Shown here: one piece after another, positions 10,018-20,467 of the stretch
Layout: every line of letters starts with the position of its first letter
Position numbering within the stretch: the first letter of the stretch is position 1
Source: Bimastos eiseni
Lineage: Eukaryota; Annelida; Clitellata; Crassiclitellata; Lumbricidae
Assembly (NCBI GenBank): GCA_959347315.1
Contig: OY365818.1
Location: 3,282,035-3,346,034, forward strand
Direction: 5' to 3'
Length of the DNA stretch: 64,000 nt
Notes under the pieces: generated by a model
What the model saw: the letters and a program-made list of their open reading frames with translations, nothing else
Database searches by the model: none
What the model was told of the DNA's origin: nothing
Translations under genes and position numbers: made by a program

Positions 10018-13000
10018 TCAACTACTTTTCTGTTGCTGTAGCTGGAGGCAAAGCAAAAGATCCTTGGCCTGTTGAAATGCTTCAGAGATCTCATCTTCAG
10101 AATTCTGTTCATCGACTTCTGACAATCTATCTTCCTCTTTTTTCTTGTCTTCAGAGTTCTGCAAATTCATACAAAGAGGAATTTCAAGGTTCTTCAATAA
10201 ATTGTATAAGTGTGAGATGGTCTATCAAAAGCAGGCAGATGCAGCAAATCACAATTTCGAGATAACTGCAACAAGTATCAATTATGTGTGTTTCGAGTTT
10301 GGATCAAATTCAAGTAACAAAGTTATTACTTCATCCAAAAACTAGTTTGGTGATGAGATTTTGCATTCATGTCATTGTTAAATATTAATAAAATTCCCGT
10401 TTATTGAGAAGCTCACTGACAAAAGTAATATTGAAACACGAAGATACAAATTTCATGCTCTTATTCAACGCACATCTTGGAAACCAGTTAGGCGTATTAC
10501 TCATTGCAATTAAAGTGTCAATAAACAGAAAATTGAGAGAAAGCAGCATTAACCTCTTTTTGGTCGTTTTCTGCTTCCTGCTGTTGTACAGTTGTATTCT
10601 GTGTTTCCTCCGTTTCTTCTTTGGTCTTCAAGATCATCAAGCTGAACTTTTCATCTGTGATCTGTGACTCACTGTCGCAAAGCTAGTCATATGGGGAAAA
10701 AATAACCAAACTAGTTTTTCACATAATGTTGTTCAGCGACAATACAGTTACTTTGATAAAACATGAACTGCCATTCAATAAATGCAAGAAAAAATGTGCA
10801 AAACAATCAAAGCTTTTATACAAAATAATCCTTAAATGAAGGTGATTGTTCCAAATTATGTAATGTTAAATTCAAAAATAGTCATCAAATAACAAATAAT
10901 TATCTGCAACTAATGATCAGTCACTATAAGAACAGAGAATACAATCAACTTAACCACATCCATAACCAAGTTTTTTTATTGGTTCGTAAAGCAGAGGAAC
11001 ATGGTAATTATATTAGAAACAAGAAAACGAAGCACAGTACAGTAAACCATAATAGCTTAACTGAGTTATGTAAGAGACGGATGAATAAGAAAAAAGAAAG
11101 AAGAACCCTAAGGGACCCAAGGGATCCTGCTAGCCAGGCCTACCTTTACACAGCAATGCTTAAATAGCAGAAAGTCAACAAATTATAGAAGTGTTAAATT
11201 GTCTTAACTAGTTAACTAAGCTGTTGCACGTAAACAAGCTTAAATAGCATTAATAACTCATTAGTGCTAATGATTAAGGAGACAAAGCGTGCCCAGCTAC
11301 AAAAGCAAATAGATGTTCTTCGAGTTTTTCATAAACATACTAAAATTGTGAGATTGTCTTAATTCAATACGTGTCTAAATCCATTCACTAGGACCACAAA
11401 TCTGAAGGAAAATACCAATAAACAATTGAATAGTGATTGAATATGCTTCCAAAAACCAAAATTTTTGCAACGTTTTAAACTAAAAGAGTGTACTAAAAGT
11501 AAATGGGAAAGTAGAAATCTTAACAAAGAAAACACAATAAATAAACTTACATTTTGAATTTCTTTACAAGAATTCTCAATGCTCTCAGTAAGTGCACATT
11601 CTTTGGATCTGTGTTTTTTGTCAATCGGTTGCAGTTCATTCTCCAACATCAACTGAAAAGAATTTATGACAGAAAAATAGATTCAGACACAACTACAATT
11701 GATGTCAATAAACACAAAATTCAAATATTAGATAGTGCTGCAATCGATGCAAATCAAAACAAGGCTTCATCTTATCAGAAGGATAATTTGCACCTCGACA
11801 ATCAGACACATGTCAAAAAAGGTCTTGTATTCAACACAAACCAAACCATTCTGAACATGATTTACAGACTAACGAAAGTTTGAAAATACGATAGCACAGA
11901 GTGAAAGACTAAACTTGTCTAAACAGGACAGTCATTAATATCTCATTGATGAAACATCTTACATCAGGTACAGCAGCATCACCGAAGATTTCGTTGCTAA
12001 GGTCGTGTTTGCGTTGGTATCCAGAGGCTGCAATGTGCTCCACAGACGAGTCTGTAATGACCAAAAGAAACCAATCATTTACAACAGACATCTTTGGACT
12101 ATAGTTACGCTGGAGATGTGCAAAGCTGATATGAGTGCAATGTAGTAAGAACAATTCCATTCATGCCCCTCATTCTGATTTGAGTCTGGTATGCTAAACT
12201 TTCATCATTCAGGCATAGTTCATACATTACATAAATAAATTAACAAATTTACCATTACCTCAAGTTCATAAGGCTTCAAAACAAAATGTAGCTATCACAT
12301 CGTTTGCAAAGAACATAAATTTATTTATTTCGTTATTTGAAGAATTTATATAACATCCCTTCAAGACATCTAGTCAGCAGCGCTTTCGACCCAACCCTGG
12401 CTAAATAGGACATTAATAGTTCAGCCGGGTTGAGCCTGTGTAAACACGTCAGAGTGCCACCTGTACGAATAAACTTCTGGCCAGATGAAAGTCGTAATGT
12501 AACCTAATCAAGCATTCATATAGCGTCCACTACATTAAGCACCTAAAATGCTGCATCACATACTATACAACAATGAGGCCAAGTATATCGAGTCACAGCA
12601 ATAGGAAAAGCAGAACCATACCTTCCTCCTCTTTCATTGGTTGAATGACAATGACTCTTGTCGCAACAGGTGGTGGTGGCACACTTTCTTCCTCTTTCAT
12701 TGGCTGATTAACAATGACTCTTGTTGCAACAGTTGGTAGTGACACACTTTCATCCTCTTCCATTGGTTGAAGAACAATGATTCTTGTCACAACAGGTGGT
12801 GGTGGTTGCATACTTTCCTCCACTTCCATTGGTTGAACAACAATAACTCCAGGCTCAACAGGTGGTGGTACATATTCCTCTTCTTCGATTGGCTCTATAA
12901 CTGGCACTCTTGGCAGAATAACTGGCAGTCTTGACAGAATAGCTGTCACTCTTGGCTGAATAGCTGTCACTCTTGGCAGAATAACGGGCATTCTTGGCTG

Positions 13001-16000
13001 ATACACTGTCACTCTTGACTTCACAGGTAGTTGTGCGATCTAAACAAAGAAAGAAGAAACGATTCATCAGACAATAACACAAATATCGGTAACCCAGAAC
13101 AGACCACCCTCATCACACCGTGATTCTGGTGAGTACCTAAAAAGTACCACATTAAGTATCTACATGCACACACACATACAGAGAGTTGCAGCAGCACATC
13201 TCACTCCTCTGTGAACAGACAAAAAGGCATCACTAGATGAATCTTGGAATCAGTCAGAGTGACATTTACAAACTTGGCATCAGTTCTGGTGAAGTGGCAA
13301 TTCTCGATGTAAATCATAAACAACAGCTGATCGGACACTGTAAATGATCGTGCATGCAAAACTGAAATGAAAATTTTTACAACACGTGCTGCTCAACTAA
13401 AAAAATATCTTACAATGCAAATGAGCATAAAAATAAAAATTAAATTTCAACAATTTTCGGTCGTTAATTGTTGGATAGTTACGAATAAAGACTTCTACTG
13501 ACGCTTCTGGTTTCGGCTGGTTGGGCATCCTCGTTGACCTTTCCCTCAGCTGCAGTCCACGACTGATATGCAGGTGAATCGTGGTACACCCTTAGCGCCT
13601 CTGTATACTGAACCTACAGACGCAACATATACACCAAACACATACAACTCTATCTACAAGAACAGTGAACAAACTGTAGCATTCACTTAATATAATTACA
13701 TAAAAATAGAGCTCAGTTAATGAATATTCAACAGTCGACAAAACACTTATAACAATTAGTATAATTACACAAAAATAAAGCCCAGTTAATGAATATTCAA
13801 CAGTCATCAAACTACTTATATGCTGAATACATTACCAAAATAATGCACTCATGTGTTGCAAATTCCAGAAGATTTACCACCGAGGATGATCACTATAACT
13901 AGAGCGCAGCCACTGAGTGCAATGTTACATACCACAACGAGCATGTTACAATGAGCACACAACACCAACTCATCAACAATTAACAATTGGTTCCCAGTCA
14001 CCTTTGCTGCGTTCTCGTCGTCATTAAAGTATTAGTAATGCAGAAACATACAGAAACAAACAAGAACATCCCACATTTTTTCATGAAATTTTATTCATAC
14101 AGACTCAAATAATGATCTGCAAAAAGTTGCCTATTCCAAGATAAAAGGACGTGCAAAATGATCTCTCATTCGTCTGTAACCAAATTTTATTTCAAGGAAT
14201 TTTATTTCTAGAGCCTCAAATAATAATTTGAAGCAAAACTCCACGATACAAAAACAAGCACGATACAATAACGTGCATAATAATCTTACTTAAGAGCAAA
14301 CTTTTTTCAAAGAATTTATTCCTAGAGCCAGAAATGATACCTTGAAACAGTACTCCACGATACAATAATGTGCATAATAATCTTTCAGTTGCCGCCTGTA
14401 AGCTGACCTTTTCAGATTCATATTCATCTACGTATTGCTGTTTCTCTTCATCGCTCAGCGCCTTCCACATCCGACCAATGATCTCTTCCACTTCACTGGT
14501 CTTCAAGTTAAGGTTTTTGGCTTGCACTGAACTCCACACCTAGATGCAATATGAGTAAATGTCATAAAAAGAAGTGAATGAAACAACTTCAATTCAGATG
14601 AAAACCTAACTTAATTTGAAGAGTTTGTAGCGCAGAATTGACGCAAAGACAGCATTGCAATCACGCGAACAAGAATTCCAAGGCAAAGAAAAGGATTAAA
14701 GCCAATCAAAAAAACAATAGCAAGTGCCAAACATTTTCTTTTAGAGTAATAGAGACATCATCGTCATCTGTGGCATGCCATAACTACTAACAGAAAAATA
14801 CTAGACAGATAATTACAATAAATAGTAACAAAAAATTGAACAATTATTAAAAAATACCAACTGTGCCTAAACATTTGTTTAGTCAATTCATGGCAATGAA
14901 GAACACCTTGATTAAATGCACAAATCACTAATAACGACTAATTACACAAGAATGACATAATTCACAGATTTATTCATTTTGAAGATATATATAGCGTCCC
15001 ATCAAGGTCACTGCTCAGGTGCGCTCCTGACCGCAGCATGGCCGTAAAGCAGCTTAAGGTGAGTATAAAAAGTTAGAGTGGACCCTGGTGGACAAGTGCA
15101 ACACCATAGGAAATCTGTTCCAAAGGGAGGGGCAATACACTGGGAAGACATGATCTTGTTTCAATAGTTTCAGAAACATATCTTACTTATGCACAAACAA
15201 CATAAAATGGTGTTCTATCACATAATGCTACTGTTTAAAGTAAAATACATGTAATCAAGAATTGTAATGAAAAGAAACTGAAATTGGTGATAACTTACTG
15301 ATCGGCTAACCTCACGACTAAACCTCATGTAGGGGATCAGAGGCTTAAAAGGGTGACAAGGCTGCCTATGGGTCTCTCGAACACCCTGCTACAACAAAAA
15401 TCACAGTGCAATATCGTGTCATTCATAAATTACAAATTAGTCAATAATATCTCAACAAATACAAATTTGTACAATGCGGTATTTAAACGCTTAAGGCAGA
15501 GTTTCACAATACTCAGCAAAACTCGGACAGGGTACAAACAATGAGTCTGAGTTTTAATCTTTCCGATTTTCTGCTTTTAAACGAGAATCGGATTTTTTTA
15601 ATTTATAAAACGATAATCGACCTAAGTAAAAACACAGATACTGCTAATATTAGTGCATACAAGTTACTACTTCCTATAGAAAACTAAGGCAAAGACAAAA
15701 ATTCATAAAAGTTGCTGTTCAAAATACATGCAATCAAGAAATGCAATGAAGTTCTTGATTACTTGTTACTTTATTATTTTATTGGCTGTCCTAAGATGGT
15801 CAAAAAAATTTTAAAACAATAGTCCACTTCATACAATTGAAGCTGAATATTTTAAAGACACATTATGAAAAATTCCTTTGCAACATCAAATTGGAACAAT
15901 TTCATCTCACATCTTGATATTTTCAGCTCACCAGAGTATTTTCACACTGCATTTCTTTTTGCTGAGACTGAGCATATGCCGTAAGTCGAGCCGCTAGTTC

Positions 16001-16588
16001 GAGCTTCGTTTCCTGAGCACATTTCTGTTCGTGAGATTGAGATATCGAGGAAAGACGCATTTCTTGTTCGGGTGTCATCTCCTTGGCTCTTTGATGAGCC
16101 TGAGATTGCGCTCCTGCGGCAAGTCGTGCTTGTAGTTCGAGACCCAGTTTTTGTGCTCTTCGACGCGCTTGTAACTGAGCATTTGCTGCAAGTCGTGCTT
16201 CACGCTCTGTTGTCTTTTCCTTGGCTCTTCGACGCGCCTGATATCGCGCATCGGCTGCAAGTCGCGCTTCCCGCTTTGCTGTCGTTTCCTTGGCTCTTCG
16301 ACGCGCATGAGCTTGCGCATTGGCCGCAAGTCGCCATTCTCGTTCCGATGTCGTTTCTAGGACACGTCGCCAGTTGCGAGCGTGAGCCTCACTTTCTGAT
16401 GTTGTATCCTGTGCTCTCCTTCTAGCGTGAGATCTCGCACTTCGAGACTGACTGCTCGTGGATGGTTGTGAATGCTCCAAAGGCCAATTTTCTTCAGGGA
16501 TACACTTGTTGCAATCCTCACTCGACAGTTCTTGGTACCTTTGGTCTCTGGCTAGACCAAGGTACCTTTCATAAGGGTCCTCATCCAT
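10018..16588 (-). CDS. STPR-repeat + HMG-box protein, SMARCE1/BAF57-like, copy 1
   Basis: Exons in coding order: 16588-15932, 15385-15299, 14539-14408, 13613-13503, 13039-12622, 12051-11963, 11652-11551, 10661-10554, 10158-10018 (stop TGA at 10020-10018). Phases agree throughout and give about 614 aa. Exon 1 has six full 23-residue Arg/Ala/Glu repeats plus a short one, the STPR arrangement of silkworm FMBP-1, a DNA-binding repeat. Exons 2-3 form an HMG box with [13 protein letters not shown] and [19 protein letters not shown], as in BAF57 of SWI/SNF complexes. Exon 4 ([15 protein letters not shown]) and exon 6 ([21 protein letters not shown]) match conserved BAF57 segments. Exon 5 is a Pro/Val repeat expansion. 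Exon 7 matches part of the coiled coil. The BAF57 segment after VPD (human RSVVTTARMQVLKRQ) is absent. Exon 2 could end 9 nt earlier (gag|gttagc), which would align better with BAF57. A nuclear chromatin role is inferred. Confidence 0.82.
12330..12450 (+). repeat. SINE-like 'atttatatagc' copy in intron (duplication copy 1)
   Basis: agaatttatataacatcccttcaag, then catctagtcagcagcgc and ggttgagcctgtgtaaac. Shared with copy 2 at 22180-22300, so it was inserted before the duplication. Confidence 0.5.
12622..13039 (-). repeat. Coding minisatellite exon, copy 1
   Basis: The exon starts with six 7-residue units of the type [14 protein letters not shown], then EEEEY, then four roughly 21-22-residue units of the form [21 protein letters not shown]. 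The matching place in BAF57 is the short GEPYMSIQPAED segment, so the exon looks like an amplified IQP-acidic motif. It ends in phase 1 at gaag|gtatgg. Confidence 0.75.
14965..15075 (+). repeat. SINE-like 'atttatatagc' copy, copy-1 specific
   Basis: gatatatatagcgtcccatc, then aaggtcactgctcaggtgcgctc, in the intron between coding exons 2 and 3. The matching intron of copy 2 (25027-25364) is much shorter and lacks it, so it was inserted into copy 1 or lost from copy 2. Confidence 0.5.
15932..16440 (-). repeat. STPR (23-aa) repeat array, copy 1
   Basis: Tandem 69-bp coding units. Consensus by eye is [20 protein letters not shown], plus three variable residues, 23 in all. Charged Arg/Glu spacing repeats exactly every 23 residues. 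The first unit is shortened to about 19 residues, and the last two units are the most diverged. Confidence 0.8.
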
Positions 16589-16625
16589 TGTGGCAATCCA
16601 GAGTCATGCGATTAACGAGTAGATT
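16589..16625 (-). other. 5' UTR part of exon, conserved splice acceptor upstream
   Basis: In both copies a strong acceptor (ttttcag| at 16626, and at 27160 in copy 2) precedes a 37-nt leader before the ATG. This implies at least one upstream non-coding exon. The ATG (atggatgag) is the first in the copy-1 leader; copy 2 has an in-frame upstream ATG beyond the acceptor that would not be in the mRNA. Confidence 0.6.
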
Positions 16626-17750
16626 CTGAAAATTCACAAGAAAATAAGAGAAATTCACCCGAAAAATACCAGAGAGAAATTCACCAGAAAATCACCAGAA
16701 AAATAACAATAATAAAGTCACAAGAGACTAGAATGCTGTACAATTCTAAATACAATCCAGATGAGACATCTGACTGCATGACCCCTTTAGATGTTGACTT
16801 GGAACCAAGTTTTCCTACCTACGTGTCTACTGTATTAACCAAATTCGCAATCACATTTTTGCTAAGCTGATTACACCGTAATCTTTTGGGTACTGAAGAA
16901 ATCCCGAAATTGCGATCCAGAAGGTCAAAAACAATAATCAATCTTTATAATTTCCAGTGAAAACAGTCAGAACACACTCAAAATACTCGGTTCTGTGTCT
17001 GTAGTCCGAAGGTTTGATAGCTTGATGGTTGATAGTCCAAACATTGCATGGTGTCTGGTCGATAGGTGATGTAATTGCAGTTTTAATGGTAGATGGATTG
17101 ATGAAAAGAATTGTTTGGCTAGAAGCTGGATGTCACGATTCTTTTCATATAAATAAAGCTCCCAGTTTTACACATTCTATTCAACAATTAGTCCAGCTTC
17201 TAGTTAAATTAGTGTCGGAGTATAGCATCTTCGGACTATCGAACCCTCGGACTATCGAGCGAACACCAAACAACTCCTACCCAGACTCATCTGATCCTAC
17301 GCCTTCCATTTCATTTCGACATAAACCATGCCCGCCTAAGCAGCTGCTCTGCCGTCTGACCTGATGGGGATATTCTGGAAATTGGACGGGTCACATGACC
17401 TTTTCAAGACCCTTCTGATTACCCATTTTGACGCAGCGCTCGTGAATAAGCGGGTACCCCGTGCTCAGCTTTCGAGTGGTGCATTTGGAATAATCAGCGT
17501 TCACCGTTGCAGTCACCATTTCGGTACCGAACACTAAAGACACTGGTAATTCAAAGTAACTATTTAGTGCAATAGCCAAAAAAAATAAACACATCTTAGG
17601 TAAGTCAAATAACTAAACGTACCACGTAAAATTTTATTACAATGCAGTAAACAAGCTCTTACAAATCACTCTTACCTGCATGCAACGATGTGTTGTCCAG
17701 CGCTGAGACCAATTATCGCACAAAAGTCAACAATTTACGCTCCTTTCGTT
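16626..17750 (-). other. Upstream region of copy 1, promoter or 5' exon not resolved
   Basis: Homologous to 27160-28720. Block 17400-17740 is conserved between copies but reading frames are not (copy 2 has frame-breaking indels), so it is more likely 5' UTR, promoter or intron than coding. Confidence 0.35.
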
Positions 17751-18896
17751 GGACGTTCCAAATTAAAATCATTTCTGAATAAAGTGCGGGGCAAGTCTAT
17801 TTTTAGCACGACCTATACACATGTTGGACCGAGGGCGCCTCTAGGGTGACCACATGTCCTGAATTGGCCAGGACAGCCCCGGAAATTATAAAAATGTCCC
17901 GCGTCCCGGGCAGGTCCATTCCGGGACAATGTAACGTCCCGGAATGGTGTTTCGAATGATCAAACATGTAGAAAAATAATATGCCATTTTAATGTTCCAA
18001 TTATCTGACAGTTCGAAATAACATCCAGTGCCATAGTTATAGTCTCCTTGTCGCCATCGGACTTAGTTTTTGAGCACATCCTTTTCAATATGAGAAAATG
18101 AACAAGACATATAGGCCTATTATGTGACCAACTCTTTCGGCATTCTCTATAACGACAATTATTGGCCTAAACTCTTCAATTGGTGCTATATAAGTTCATA
18201 ATTGTTGACTCCAAACTTCATAAGTGCAACCTGGGACTAATATGATATATCTTGTAATGTAAAAGTCCCTGCAGGTGCAACTCGAAGCCAAGCTCACGGC
18301 ACGTAGCCTACTGTTAATACCTAGCGCCACTTCAGGTCAGAGGGGTTATCCAGGGGTTGTCCGAATGAGTTCAGAGTCTGGCTGCCTGAGGATGAGAGGA
18401 GGGATAGCAGTTGCTAGTGGATGTTGTTAAGAATTGAAAGGTAGACAGTCAAATGAGGCGAGGTAGGAATTCATAAAGAGGTCAAACTTCTGTTCTGAGT
18501 GGAAAGTTCGATGGATGATAGAAGGATCTGGGACTGATAACGGTCAGTGATTGCCAATGACGTAGAGGAACCGAAAAGATGCGAGAGGAAGGTCGTCGTG
18601 CATTTCAGAGACATATGGTGCAGTACGCGTGGGATATCCCTCGGTTGGAGTACTTGAGATGAGAAGTAACCGGGGATCGAGAAAGACTGAGAGAGGAGGA
18701 GGATCGGGTAGAATGATGGAGTTGGTTGGATGGTAAAGAATTCACGAGCACTTTTGAACTTGCAGTAGTTGCAGGTTGGCAATAAGACTTGGTTGTGGAT
18801 TCACTGATTTTTAGCAAGCAAATTATTGTAGGGTAGGAGTGGTCATGATGCTTCCCGGGAATTCTGGTGGTAGCTTGGACTAGTATATTTTTGGCA
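17751..18896. other. Unique spacer between the duplicated units
   Basis: No gene found. At 17846-17960 lies a cctctagggtgaccacatg block followed by repeated gtcccg/cccggg motifs; it resembles one end of a hAT-type element, but I could not find its partner end. 18360-18780 is GA-rich with a long open frame on the other strand that I do not trust. Confidence 0.4.
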
Positions 18897-18904
18897 GTCA
18901 TCAC

Positions 18905-19172
18905 CAGAGGTGTAATAAGCGGGGGCAAAGGGGCCCCGGCCCCCCCAGTTTTAGTGCTCAGTGTCCCCCACGTACCCCCCCCCCCCAAATCGGTTCTTTA
19001 TTGTTTATCCAATGGCTTTTAAAGATTACCTTTGCTAAAATAATTTGTGGCCCCATTTTTGAAATTGCTGGGGGCAAAATAAACAAAGTGGGGGAGGCAA
19101 AAAACATTTTCCGCTTCGCGCATTATTTTCTGAATTATGCCCTCCACTTTTCAAAACCTTGTTACACCTCTG
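18905..19172. mobile_element. hAT-type MITE, 268 bp
   Basis: Termini CAGAGGTGTAATAAG and, on the other strand, CAGAGGTGTAACAAG. Flanking 8-mers are gtcatcac (18897-18904) and gccaccac (19173-19180), a decayed 8-bp duplication. The matching position in copy 1 (ggcagtcaccacacacacc at about 9287) has no element, an empty-site paralogue. The interior has C- and G-runs and no coding potential. Confidence 0.75.
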
Positions 19173-19213
19173 GCCACCACACTCCACATCGACAAACCTT
19201 TTTCATCACCAGA

Positions 19214-19215
<2 letters not shown>

Positions 19216-19272
<57 letters not shown>
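19216..19272. repeat. (TA)n microsatellite
   Basis: Near-perfect ta dinucleotide run of 57 bp. Confidence 0.95.
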
Positions 19273-19273
<1 letters not shown>

Positions 19274-19514
19274 CCCAGTGCTGATTCCGTTGAAGCTATT
19301 TTTCAAATAATATATAACACAGAGCGTACATTCACGCCGCATATAAACGCACGACCTTCGATTAAAGATACGGTCCTTGTTGGGAGTCAACAGCACGTCC
19401 CATTGTCCTCCACGATTCAACCCTATAAGAATTCAACAGCAGCGATGATGATTACACCTCATGTGATCGTATCCATATTGCAACCAAATCCTTACCAAAT
19501 CTGCAATCATTGCA

Positions 19515-20031
19515 GAAAAAGGCTGTCAACATGTACCCAACCCGCCTGAGGCTGACTACCTGGGTGATGAAATCGCTTTTTTGAGATTCCGTAAAAATTT
19601 GCGATTTTACCTGAACGCATGCCAGAAATATTCCACGGGTCATATTGGCCGACTGCCCGGGCAATTAAATCGGTTCTCTGGTCAGTCTGGGGCCCGACAT
19701 TCCGTAAACATGCGCAATTCTCTACATTTCCTAACAAAATGTCCACGGGGTCGCGGGTACCCAGGTATCCGACAGCGAAGATCGACGGGTACCTGGGTCG
19801 TGATTTCAAAATTTTTTGATGGCCTTATTGCAGATGCAGTGGACTCTATAAATTTAATCAAATAAACTAATTTCTTGATTCGTTTCTTTGGTAATTGCGC
19901 AACTCAAGCATAGCCAGCCAGCGTATCGCTTAAAGACCTAAATTTCTTAAGTTCGTTTCCTCAGTTCAACTTCCCACATTGGTCGTCTCTGTTCGGGAGC
20001 TCGCATCTTGAGACCGTTTTACCGCAGGATA
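19515..20031. mobile_element. Copy-2-specific insertion, about 520 bp, type unknown
   Basis: Copy 1 reads accaaatctgcaataggaag without a break. Copy 2 has about 520 bp between ctgcaat and aggaagg. It contains two direct tacctgggt(g/c)gtgatttc-like blocks and gggtaccc motifs but no clear terminal inverted repeat. Short open frames in it are not recognisable. Confidence 0.6.
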
Positions 20032-20467
20032 TTCAGAATAGGAAGGACTCAGACGGTCAGTAATGATTTTCTGTACAGAAAATCATGTAGAAAAGGGTCG
20101 TCCAGAGAAAGCTAGGTTTTGTTGGACATAATAATATGCTGAATGACAGATTATCAAACAATTCGAATGCTGGTTTTGGAATAATATATGGAGCAAAAAT
20201 TAGGAAGACAAAGACAGTACCACATGTATAGGGAATGGACTGATGACATTGAAGAATAGGGTGGAACAAGTCTTTAGTCACGCTGCAATGAACAGAGAGG
20301 TGTGGAGTACAGTGGAGAGATTTGGCTAGAGAGCATCATACACCTACGGGCGATGAGGGGTCCATGGTTGTTGATTGGTTGACTGTTCAGTACTCCGAAC
20401 AGTTGTGTAACCTCGTCGCTCAACTTCAATCGTCTTTTCTTTCTTTACTTCAGAAGCTGATTCAACG

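Larger units (their letters stand above)
9283..17750. repeat. Segmental duplication, copy 1
   Basis: Sequence from about 9283 (ggcagtcaccac) to about 17750 is repeated in the same orientation at about 18890-28720. Exons, introns and both flanks are shared: for example the block with agcgtacattcac and gacctttcgatt-like text at 9470-9500 and 19320-19350, and the terminal block at 17430-17740 and 28340-28715. Identity looks high in exons and moderate in introns. Copy 1 has about 450 bp (10950-11410) missing from copy 2, and copy 2 has several insertions. Confidence 0.9.

Noticed and set aside
10913..11167. Lys/Arg-rich plus-strand ORF in the first duplication
   Set aside because: Opposite in strand to the gene, inside its intron, and missing from copy 2; no domain.
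16072..16425. Plus-strand Leu-rich ORF opposite the STPR exon (also 26588-26953)
   Set aside because: Antisense shadow of the 69-bp coding repeats; the minus frame explains the periodicity and continues into spliced BAF57-like exons.
17391..17594. Minus-strand ORF as an upstream exon of STPR-HMG copy 1
   Set aside because: The homologous stretch in copy 2 carries frame-breaking changes, so it is unlikely to be coding.
18471..18988. Two overlapping minus-strand Ser/Leu-rich ORFs
   Set aside because: No recognisable domain, no splice context, and GA-rich composition on the opposite strand accounts for them.
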